Assembly (NCBI GenBank): GCA_947174615.1
Contig: CAMWJQ010000127.1
Coordinates: forward strand, 1 to 9,476
Length of the DNA: 9,476 nucleotides
Reading direction: 5' to 3'
From: an uncultured Lachnospiraceae bacterium
GTDB taxonomy: Bacteria; Bacillota; Clostridia; Lachnospirales; Lachnospiraceae
How positions within the stretch are numbered: the first letter of the stretch is position 1; each line of letters starts with the position of its first letter. This document shows, piece after piece, positions 1-6,711 of this stretch. The translations under genes were made by a program, and so were the position numbers. The notes beneath the pieces were generated by a model. That model was not told the DNA's origin and did no database searches. It worked only from the letters and a program-made list of their open reading frames with translations.

Positions 1-1
1 C

Positions 2-241
2 TTCCTGATGCGCGGTCAAGGTCCTGCCAACATCAACGCCGCCGCTTCCAGGGAAGTTCAGAACTCCCCTGCGATCACTGCCCTTTTGGAGCAGTCTGAA
101 TTTTCTTATTTACAGCGCATCGGCGGAAATTTCTGGCAGCCCGTCATCACGTTCGCCGAGGAAATCTTAGCAGGAAATCCGTCGGGCAAACCGCTTCAGG
201 AGCATCTTGACATCATGGTCAAAGGCATCACTGCCCCGTAG
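2..241 (+). CDS. Extracellular solute-binding protein of an ABC transporter (C-terminal end, partial)
   Basis: This is the last 79 codons of a gene that begins before the window; the frame is open to base 2 (F-L before the first visible Met), so that Met is not the start. The end of the protein, with the pattern W-Q-P-V-x-T-F-A-E-E-I-L-A-G followed by Q-E-H-L-D and a final I-T-A-P, resembles the C-terminal helices of family 1 solute-binding lipoproteins, which capture sugars or oligosaccharides outside the membrane and hand them to a permease. The lipobox and ligand-binding residues lie outside the window, so the ligand cannot be named. The next gene, 78 bases on, is a chemoreceptor and not a permease, so this binding protein may feed chemotaxis as well as or instead of transport. 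The family assignment rests on a short C-terminal stretch and is moderate. Confidence 0.6.
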   Translation, partial: FLMRGQGPANINAAASREVQNSPAITALLEQSEFSYLQRIGGNFWQPVITFAEEILAGNPSGKPLQEHLDIMVKGITAP

Positions 242-270
242 CAAGTGTGTAAAGCTTCACGGATTGTTTG

Positions 271-286
271 TGCCGCTGAGGCGGCA
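271..286 (+). other. Short GC-rich hairpin between the binding protein and chemoreceptor genes
   Basis: TGCCGC (271-276) pairs perfectly with GCGGCA (281-286) around a TGAG loop. Only a weak T-containing stretch (TGTTTGG) follows, so it is not a good Rho-independent terminator. It could be an mRNA processing or attenuation hairpin that lowers readthrough from the binding protein gene into the chemoreceptor gene. A stem this short can also arise by chance. Confidence 0.3.
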
Positions 287-319
287 TGTTTGGAAGAATG
301 AAAAAGGAGTATTGTTATC

Positions 320-1903
320 ATGAAAACTATGAGTCTAAAGCATCGGCTGATTCTGCCGATTGCCCTGCTGGGCATTGTGGCGCTGTTGTCAAACATTCTT
401 TCGATTTGCAATATACGCAACGTGAACGCAAGCGCCTCGACAATCGCCGATAATTATATGGACGGTAAGAGCCGTCTTGCGGAAATCTGCCAGTCCTCAA
501 TGACCATTCACAAGATGGCGCTAAGCCACATCGTCGCCACGGACTATAACACCATGACAACCCTCGTCCAGCAGATCAAAAAAGAAGAAGCGCTTTTGGA
601 TCAGATGCTCGCAGACTATGCGCAACATGTAACGTTGGCGGATCAACGTTCGTATCAAACACTCCTGTCAGACTACGATTCGTTCAAGCATGCACTCGTC
701 CGCCTGACCTGCGCAAGCGCAAGCCGCAGGACGCAGGATGCCTATGCACTCGCAAACGGGGATGTCGCCCTGTATGCAGCTGCTATCGAAGCCGATATTG
801 ATACCCTGAATGGGTCCATCAGCAAACAGACCTTGGCAGCCCGCGAACAGCTTGCGGCTGTCTATCTCATGTCTTTGATCATCGGAACCATCGCTGCCGC
901 CGCCTGCGTCCTGCTGGTTTTTGCCGATCTAAAACTCATCACCCGCTATGTCGTGATCCCTGTCAAGAGCATCCTAAAGACCATACAGGAAAGCTCCGGG
1001 CGCATCAACACCATGACAGGGGAAGTGCTCAAAAGAACGCGCGCCTCCAAGAAAAGCGCCGCAGATCTCTCCTCCCTCGCAGAGGCATTGTCCTCCGCCT
1101 TTCAGGAAGTCGCCGGCAATGTGTCTGCCATCAATCACAATGCAGAGCATGTTCGTCTTGATGTGCATAACATCGCCGAAGAATGCAGCACGCTCGCCGA
1201 TTACACTACTGATATGAATACCCGCGCAGACACCATGCAGCTGTCCGCACAGTCCAGCGCAAAGACCACAGACGCCAAGACCCAAGAACTTCTGTTCACC
1301 CTAAACGATGCCATCGAAAAAAGCCACAGCGTAGACCAGATCACGACTTTGACCGGCGAGATCCTTGCCATCGCCCAGCAGACACAGCTCATTGCCTTAA
1401 ACGCCTCCGTGGAGGCTGCCCACGCAGGCACCGCCGGCAGAGGCTTTGCCATCGTTGCCGAGGAGGTGCGTGACCTTGCCAGCTCCAGTCAGGAAACCGC
1501 AAGCCGCATTCAGGAAATCAACACCGTTGTCACTGCCGCTGTCCATAATCTCTCAGATAGTGCGGAACACCTGATTACCTATATGCGTGAATCTGTCCTC
1601 ACGGAATTTCAGGCATTTGTGGCGGCTGGAAGCCAGTACAAAGAAGACGCCGCCCATATCCGCCGCGCGATGGATGCCTTTCAGGAACGGACGCAATGCC
1701 TGCGGCAGTCCATGTCAGGCATCGCCGATTCGATCAGCACGATCACCAAGGCGGTCAATGACAGTGCAGACGGCATATCAGGCGTGGCAGGCAACACCAG
1801 AAGCCTTGCCGGGGATATGGAGGACATCACACTGCGCATGGGCGTCAATCAGGACATCGTGACAGAATTTGAGCGGGAGACCGTTGTTTTTGATAATTTA
1901 TAG
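320..1903 (+). CDS. Methyl-accepting chemotaxis protein (transmembrane chemoreceptor)
   Basis: This is a membrane receptor that controls the CheA kinase and so the flagellar motor. Residues 10-30 form a first membrane helix and about 181-204 a second; between them lies a ~150-residue, mainly helical extracytoplasmic region of the four-helix-bundle sensor type. The cytoplasmic coiled coil runs from about 220 to the end. Its hairpin tip (about 349-390) is unmistakable: I-A-Q-Q-T-Q-L-I-A-L-N-A-S-V-E-A-A-H-A-G, then A-G-R-G-F-A-I-V-A-E-E-V-R. This is the CheA/CheW contact region of all chemoreceptors. A HAMP-like start is seen (I-P-V at 213-215), but the usual D-E-I-G and second HAMP helix are not evident. 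No C-terminal CheR-tethering pentapeptide is present. ATG at 320 is preceded by AGGAG (305-309) with a 10-base gap. No promoter is obvious in the 78-base upstream spacer, so cotranscription with the solute-binding protein is likely. The ligand is unknown. Confidence 0.95.
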   Translation: MKTMSLKHRLILPIALLGIVALLSNILSICNIRNVNASASTIADNYMDGKSRLAEICQSSMTIHKMALSHIVATDYNTMTTLVQQIKKEEALLDQMLADYAQHVTLADQRSYQTLLSDYDSFKHALVRLTCASASRRTQDAYALANGDVALYAAAIEADIDTLNGSISKQTLAAREQLAAVYLMSLIIGTIAAAACVLLVFADLKLITRYVVIPVKSILKTIQESSGRINTMTGEVLKRTRASKKSAADLSSLAEALSSAFQEVAGNVSAINHNAEHVRLDVHNIAEECSTLADYTTDMNTRADTMQLSAQSSAKTTDAKTQELLFTLNDAIEKSHSVDQITTLTGEILAIAQQTQLIALNASVEAAHAGTAGRGFAIVAEEVRDLASSSQETASRIQEINTVVTAAVHNLSDSAEHLITYMRESVLTEFQAFVAAGSQYKEDAAHIRRAMDAFQERTQCLRQSMSGIADSISTITKAVNDSADGISGVAGNTRSLAGDMEDITLRMGVNQDIVTEFERETVVFDNL

Positions 1904-1929
1904 TGAAAAAGTTTTTAAAGACCAAAACA

Positions 1930-1958
1930 TTGACATGTGCAGAAACGATTGTTACAAT
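1930..1958 (+). promoter_or_regulatory. Sigma-A type promoter of the hybrid kinase gene
   Basis: A perfect -35 box TTGACA (1930-1935) is followed after exactly 17 bases by TACAAT (1953-1958), one base from the consensus -10 box. Transcription would start near 1965, giving a leader of about 44 bases before the kinase ATG at 2009. It lies just after the chemoreceptor stop, so the kinase has its own strong constitutive-looking promoter. No operator-like dyad is visible around it. Confidence 0.85.
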
Positions 1959-2008
1959 AGAATCTGAGTGAAATCTTTTACTATTAGATCCATTGAGGAG
2001 GAGCTGAC

Positions 2009-5000
2009 ATGTATCATTGCCACATAAACTTCTTTTTTCTGGGAAACCAACGCAAATTATTTAAAGTACTAGAGGGGATACCCCCGCTCGATCATTTTAC
2101 ACATGAATACTTTGAGAGCAAAACGCCATACGAGTCCATGATCTCCAAGGCGGATGTTATAATTGCCGACTTAGAAAATATGGATGCCGCCGCGACAATA
2201 CAGATACTGCTCTCTGAAAAAAACCCGAAAACAGAACTGATCATACTTGCAGACAAAAAACAGGTTGCCGAGCTTATTGCCCTGCCCGGCTGTCTGCCCG
2301 AAATCTACGATATCTGGACTCTTCCACTCTCTGAGGAAGAGCTGAAATTTCACTTTTTAAAATGGCAGCAGGACTGCAAGACACACAAGGACCACTGGAT
2401 GACCAGCCAGTATCTCGAATCTGCGATCAACAGCGTCCCAAATCTGGTCTGGTACAAAACCAAGGACGGCATTCACGAGAAAGTCAATGACAGCTTCTGC
2501 AAGACCGTCAACAAGACCAAAGCCCAAGTGGAGGGACGCGGACACGCCTACATATGGGACGTCGAGCATGATGACCCGGCTTGTATCGAATCAGAGCGCG
2601 AAGTCATGACCAAAAAGGAGACCTGCGTCTCTGAGGAAGTCGTACAGACCAGCGGCGGACCAAAGCTGCTCACCACCTATAAATCCCCGCTGTATGACTG
2701 GGATGGCAGCGTGATGGGCACTGTCGGCATCGGTATTGATATCACACAGGAAAACGAATACAAACAACAGTTGATTGCCAAGACAAAAACGCTTGAAACG
2801 ATCTTTACCACGATGGACTGCGGCATCCTGTGCCACTCTGTCGATGGCGCTAAGATCCTAAGCATCAACGGTGCTGCCCTCAAAATCCTCGGGTATGAGT
2901 CACAGCAGGAGATGGTTGCTGCTGGATTTGATATGATCGCCCCCTCTGTCGTCGATGCGGACAGAGAAACTTTGAGAGCAGGCATTCAGTCCCTTCAGGA
3001 GGCCGGGGACAGTATCAATGTCGCATACCGAGTTCGGCATACCAACGGAAATATACTGCATATTATGGGCAATATCAAGCTGATTGAGGAAAATGGCGAA
3101 CTCTTCTATCAGCGCTTCCTTTTGGACTGCACAACACAGCGGCTCAATGAGGAGGAACAGCGCAAAAAGGAAGAACAGCGCCAGATGGAGCTGATTCACG
3201 CGCTGAGCATTGACTATAATCTCGTATGTTTCTTTGATCTGGATACCGGCAAAGGCAACGCTCTGCGTATCAGCGACTGCAAATACAAAATCCTGGATGA
3301 ACTCTTTATCGGCGAATTGTGTATGGAGGACAGCCTCAATGAATACATTGACCGATGCGTCTATGAGGAGGATCAAGCACTGCTGCGCAATGCGGTATCA
3401 CGGGAAAACCTGATGAAGAGACTCGCAGAAAAAACAATGTTCTCTGTCAATTACCGCACCATCTGTTATGGCGAAATGCGCTATTTCCAGATGAAAGCCG
3501 TCTGCGCGGGCGACTGGAGCAAAAACAGCGGCATCGTCCTCGGCTTCCACAGCATTGACGAAGAAACACGCCGCGAGATGGAAAAGAATACTATTTTGGA
3601 GGATGCGCTGCTGCAGGCAAACCGCGCCAACAAGGCAAAGAGTGTATTCCTCTCCAATATGTCACACGATATCCGCACCCCAATGAACGCGATTATCGGC
3701 TTTACGACCCTCGCACTCAGCCGCATTGATCACACAGAACAAGTTGAGGGCTATCTAAAGAAAATCATGACCTCCGGCAACCATCTCCTGAACCTGATTA
3801 ATAATGTTCTCGACATGAGTCACATTGAGAGCGGCAAGATGCAGCTTTCAGAACAGCTCTGCTCCCTGCCTGAAATTCTGCATGGACTGCGCAACATTAT
3901 TCAGGCGGATATCCACTCGAAGCAGCTCGAGCTGTACATGGATGCTATTGATGTACAGAATGAAAATATCTACTGTGACCGGCTTCGTCTGAACCAGGTG
4001 CTGCTCAATCTGCTCAACAATGCCATCAAGTACACGACTGCAGGCGGCATCATCAGCATTAAAGTCACAGAGAAACCATGTGGCACGGAAGGACATGCAA
4101 CCTATGAATTTCAAGTCAAGGATACGGGCATCGGCATGAGTGATGAATTTGTCTCACATATTTTTGAACCGTTTGAGCGGGAGCGCAACTCCACCATCAG
4201 CGGCATACAGGGAACCGGACTTGGCATGGCGATCACCAAAAACATTGTCACGATGATGAACGGCACAATCAGCGTGACCAGCAAACAGAACGTTGGTTCT
4301 GAATTCACCGTATCCTTCACCTTCCGAATCAGCACGGAAGCCATGCAGTCCCCGCTGATTCCCAAACTCAAAGGATGCCGGGCACTTGTTGTCGATGACG
4401 ACTTCAACACCTGTGACAGTGTTTCTTACATGCTGCAGCAGATCGGAATGCGCGCGGAATGGACACTGTCCGGCAAAGAGGCAGTGCTCCGTACCCACCA
4501 GGCAGTGATGCGCGAAGATTTTTATTCGGTCTATATTATTGACTGGATGCTGCCTGACATGAACGGTATCGAAGTTGCCCGCAGAATCCAGAAAGAGACG
4601 GGCGGTAATGTCCCAATCATCGTCCTCACCGCGTACAACTGGGAAGATATCGAGGATGAGGCAAAAGAAGCCGGTGTCACCGCTTTTTGCAGCAAGCCGC
4701 TGTTTTTGTCAGAGCTTAGGGAATGCCTGCACTCCATCACAACCACAGACGAGGAGCGGGCGTCCGATACGGATGAAACGACGGTTTCATTTCACACAGA
4801 GCGCCTGCTGTTGGTGGAGGACAATGAGCTCAATCAGGAGATTGCCACAGAGATCTTGCAGGAAGCCGGATTTTCTGTTGAGGTTGCCGGAAACGGACAG
4901 ATTGCCGTCGATATGCTGGAAAAATCCAAACCCGGATACTATCGCCTCATCCTGATGGATGTACAAATGCCTGTCATGAACGGCTATGAAGCGACAAAGG

Positions 5001-5173
5001 CAATCCGCAAGCTCAAAGACACACAGCTTGCCGCAATCCCAATCCTCGCAATGACAGCAAACGCCTTTGAGGAGGATAAACAGGAAGCGCTCAAGAGCGG
5101 TATGAATGGGCATATCGCAAAACCGATCAATATCGATAACCTGATGAGCACTTTAAAACGGGTTTTACATTAA
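2009..5173 (+). CDS. Cytoplasmic PAS-containing hybrid sensor histidine kinase with two receiver domains
   Basis: This is a two-component phosphorelay kinase of 1054 residues without any membrane segment, so it senses an internal signal. Order of parts: residues 1-125, a receiver-like fold with D54 at the end of beta-3 but no acidic pair and no K-P motif (L105-P106 instead), so probably inactive; PAS at about 135-250, ending G-I-D-I-T; a second PAS at about 262-380; a third PAS-like region at about 398-518; HisKA with H553 in S-H-D-I-R-T-P-M-N; HATPase with N671, D705-T-G-I-G and G735-T-G-L-G; receiver 1 (about 790-908) with D795-D797, D845, T874 and K896; receiver 2 (about 932-1052) with E937/D938, D984, T1016 and K1038. 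Kinase and both true receivers keep all catalytic residues. No HPt or DNA-binding domain is present, so phosphate must pass to another protein. ATG at 2009 has AGGAGG (1996-2001) seven bases upstream. The signal is unknown. Confidence 0.96.
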   Translation: MYHCHINFFFLGNQRKLFKVLEGIPPLDHFTHEYFESKTPYESMISKADVIIADLENMDAAATIQILLSEKNPKTELIILADKKQVAELIALPGCLPEIYDIWTLPLSEEELKFHFLKWQQDCKTHKDHWMTSQYLESAINSVPNLVWYKTKDGIHEKVNDSFCKTVNKTKAQVEGRGHAYIWDVEHDDPACIESEREVMTKKETCVSEEVVQTSGGPKLLTTYKSPLYDWDGSVMGTVGIGIDITQENEYKQQLIAKTKTLETIFTTMDCGILCHSVDGAKILSINGAALKILGYESQQEMVAAGFDMIAPSVVDADRETLRAGIQSLQEAGDSINVAYRVRHTNGNILHIMGNIKLIEENGELFYQRFLLDCTTQRLNEEEQRKKEEQRQMELIHALSIDYNLVCFFDLDTGKGNALRISDCKYKILDELFIGELCMEDSLNEYIDRCVYEEDQALLRNAVSRENLMKRLAEKTMFSVNYRTICYGEMRYFQMKAVCAGDWSKNSGIVLGFHSIDEETRREMEKNTILEDALLQANRANKAKSVFLSNMSHDIRTPMNAIIGFTTLALSRIDHTEQVEGYLKKIMTSGNHLLNLINNVLDMSHIESGKMQLSEQLCSLPEILHGLRNIIQADIHSKQLELYMDAIDVQNENIYCDRLRLNQVLLNLLNNAIKYTTAGGIISIKVTEKPCGTEGHATYEFQVKDTGIGMSDEFVSHIFEPFERERNSTISGIQGTGLGMAITKNIVTMMNGTISVTSKQNVGSEFTVSFTFRISTEAMQSPLIPKLKGCRALVVDDDFNTCDSVSYMLQQIGMRAEWTLSGKEAVLRTHQAVMREDFYSVYIIDWMLPDMNGIEVARRIQKETGGNVPIIVLTAYNWEDIEDEAKEAGVTAFCSKPLFLSELRECLHSITTTDEERASDTDETTVSFHTERLLLVEDNELNQEIATEILQEAGFSVEVAGNGQIAVDMLEKSKPGYYRLILMDVQMPVMNGYEATKAIRKLKDTQLAAIPILAMTANAFEEDKQEALKSGMNGHIAKPINIDNLMSTLKRVLH

Positions 5174-5202
5174 AAAAGGGGACAAAATCCCCTTTTTTAA
5201 TG
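5168..5202. terminator. Bidirectional Rho-independent terminator containing the kinase stop codon
   Basis: Bases 5168-5182 pair perfectly with 5188-5202 (15 bp) around a five-base loop (CAAAA). The stem has a GGGG/CCCC core flanked by A6 and T6 runs, so on either strand the core is followed by six T residues. The TAA stop of the hybrid kinase (5171-5173) is part of the left arm. It lies between convergent genes and can end both the kinase transcript and the minus-strand operon. Confidence 0.95.
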
Positions 5203-5283
5203 TGTATAATAAGAAGCCTGTGTACTGTAGACAGATGAAAGTCCTAAAACACCACAGAAAAAATTCGGACATATTCCTCGTAC
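5203..5283. other. Short intergenic stretch between the terminator and the response-regulator remnant
   Basis: This 81-base spacer holds no complete gene. On the minus strand the frame offset from the remnant stays open to a stop at 5246-5244 and reads I-A-K-Y-E-Y-E-E-Y-V-R, which looks protein-like but matches no receiver motif I know. It may be decayed coding sequence from the joining event that cut the response regulator. Confidence 0.3.
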
Positions 5284-5442
5284 TCATACTTTGCGATATT
5301 GATACCGTTTAAACAAAAATTCCTCGGCACTCTCAAACAGAACCACCTCCACAGGCACATCCCTGCGCTCTGCCCAATGTTCCATCATAGAACGGACAAG
5401 CCCTGCCTGTGCCATCTCATCCTCACAATATGCAATACGCAC
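5284..5442 (-). pseudogene. Truncated response regulator (N-terminal receiver fragment)
   Basis: From a GTG at 5442 the frame reads V-R-I-A-Y-C-E-D-E, the first beta strand and acidic pocket of a receiver domain, then a first helix (to about residue 25) and V-E-V-V-L-F-E-S-A-E-E-F-L-F, the usual beta-2/alpha-2 wording of LytTR-type regulators in Clostridia. After about residue 47 the similarity stops, and TGA follows at residue 53. The phosphoacceptor strand (D-x-x-M/L-P), the T and K of the active site and any output domain are missing, so the product cannot act as a response regulator. A normal family member has about 230-250 residues. GTG is chosen because AGGAGG sits six bases upstream; the frame is also open farther up but there it only shadows the preceding gene. 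The gene is last in the operon and directly before the terminator, which suggests a deletion or rearrangement removed its 3' part. A functional short peptide is possible but unlikely. Confidence 0.75.
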
Positions 5443-5448
5443 AATATC

Positions 5449-5454
5449 CCTCCT
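5449..5454 (-). promoter_or_regulatory. Ribosome binding site of the response-regulator remnant, overlapping the upstream stop codon
   Basis: On the minus strand AGGAGG occupies 5454-5449, and its first two bases are the last two of the TAG stop (5455-5453) of the 407-residue gene. The gap to the GTG start at 5442-5440 is six bases. This decides the GTG start and implies translational coupling of the two genes. Confidence 0.75.
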
Positions 5455-6676
5455 ACTCCTCGAGCAGCCCCATCTTCTGCCGCCATCTGTTATAGTTGTT
5501 GACGCCGCCCGGAAATACATTCTGCCTGCTCCAAAACGAGGACTTCGACAGCCATTTGTCCGCATTCTCCAAATCCGAAAACAGCATCTTTAACGCCCTG
5601 TCGATACCGCTGCGCTCATGAAACACAAGACTCTGCGTCAGTTCCACATTTCCCACGGGAAGTGTCTGGTATGCTTCTTTTTCGCCCAGATACACCTCAT
5701 AGTATGCATCAAAATTCCCAAGCAGTTCATAACAGCACAGGCTGTCCCCTGCAAAAAAGAAACATGCCATATTTCCCGATCCCTGATGAAGCACCAGCGT
5801 CGAGTGATAAGGGCGGTAGACCTTCTTCTTTAACCGTTTGACATAGATTCCCTCTCCCTGCAATAAGAAATCTGCGGCAAAATAAGTATACCGCCCATTT
5901 AATGTCTCGTCCATATATTGTACAATCTGCTCCGATGTGAGCGTGCTGCCTAAAAACTGCTTCATGACACCCTCTTCGCAGACACGCACCCACATTGTTA
6001 ACTTTGGGTCCACCTTCACATCTGCCATCAAATTAACAGGAATTTTGGCATGGGAGGTCTTTCTGAGAAAACTCCGCGCATCTTTGTTCGGCTCCTCCGC
6101 ACAGGGCGCTTCCCATTGCTCCACCTCTTCGTTCAGATCGCTCTGGCATTCCAAATCGACGTCATCCTCCGCATCAGCTTCAGGAAGCTCGAAACCAAGC
6201 GCCGCTAAAAAATCGACGACCTCCCAGGCATCCCAGCCGTCCTCCTCTCCCCAAAAACGAAGATATTCGGACACTGCTTCTTCTGAACAGCCAAACTCCT
6301 GTGATAAAAGCGCTGCATTTCCGCGCCAGTGATCCCACTCCTCCTCTGCAATCTCCTCCAAACAGTCCGGTACAGTCATAAACTTATCCAGTTCCCTGCC
6401 TTCCTTATAGAGAAAATAATCCCAGAAATCATCATCATAGATATCGCACACCAGTACGGGACCGTCCAACTTTTCTGACAATGCTTTTGCCAGTCCCTCA
6501 AATGCCAGACAAAAATCATTCACCCCGATGAGAATCCCGGCTTCGCACTCGTGAACGATGCACTCATCCAGCTCAAGCCCAAATTCGTTTTCTCCCACAG
6601 CAAGCTGCCCCAGAACCTCCTGCACATCCACCCGATTCTGTTTTTTGAGAACTGCCGCGTGCCAAAATACACCCAT
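5453..6676 (-). CDS. Acidic protein of unknown function, 407 residues
   Basis: I do not recognise this family. The protein is soluble, with no signal peptide or membrane helix. Residues 1-160 form one apparent domain with a hydrophobic strand and acidic tryptophan-rich segment (P73-V-L-V-C-D-I-Y-D-D-D-F-W-D-Y-F-L-Y, 73-90), followed by D-K-F-M-x-V-P-D (97-104) and a W-D-H-W-R-G-N motif (114-120). Residues 165-200 are a strongly acidic, low-complexity linker (A-D-A-E-D-D-V-D). Residues 205-407 form a second domain rich in aromatic strands, with F-F-F-A-G-D near 306-311 and a basic, tryptophan-containing tail. Its real-gene status rests on a long open frame, a purine-rich ribosome binding site (GGAAAGGAA, about nine bases before ATG at 6676) and tight packing: 35 bases after the aldo/keto reductase, 10 before the response-regulator remnant. 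The first domain faintly recalls small bacterial proteins of unknown function with a D-D-x-W-x-Y-x-L-Y motif, but no role can be assigned. Confidence 0.85.
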   Translation of the reverse strand: MGVFWHAAVLKKQNRVDVQEVLGQLAVGENEFGLELDECIVHECEAGILIGVNDFCLAFEGLAKALSEKLDGPVLVCDIYDDDFWDYFLYKEGRELDKFMTVPDCLEEIAEEEWDHWRGNAALLSQEFGCSEEAVSEYLRFWGEEDGWDAWEVVDFLAALGFELPEADAEDDVDLECQSDLNEEVEQWEAPCAEEPNKDARSFLRKTSHAKIPVNLMADVKVDPKLTMWVRVCEEGVMKQFLGSTLTSEQIVQYMDETLNGRYTYFAADFLLQGEGIYVKRLKKKVYRPYHSTLVLHQGSGNMACFFFAGDSLCCYELLGNFDAYYEVYLGEKEAYQTLPVGNVELTQSLVFHERSGIDRALKMLFSDLENADKWLSKSSFWSRQNVFPGGVNNYNRWRQKMGLLEE

Positions 6677-6711
6677 TTTTCTATTCCTTTCCTATTCAAA
6701 AATATCTTACG

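Noticed and set aside
2900..3376. Long minus-strand open frame (158 codons) inside the hybrid kinase gene
   Set aside because: It lies wholly antisense to the PAS/kinase coding sequence, has no ribosome binding site of note and no recognisable motif; it is a shadow frame.
5205..5210. TATAAT hexamer just after the terminator
   Set aside because: There is no -35 box at a suitable distance and no plus-strand gene downstream, so it is probably chance in AT-rich DNA.
5443..5565. Upstream extension of the response-regulator remnant frame to an ATG at 5565
   Set aside because: The extra 41 codons are Arg/Gly-rich, show no receiver features and are out of frame over the end of the 407-residue gene; the GTG at 5442 has a proper ribosome binding site.
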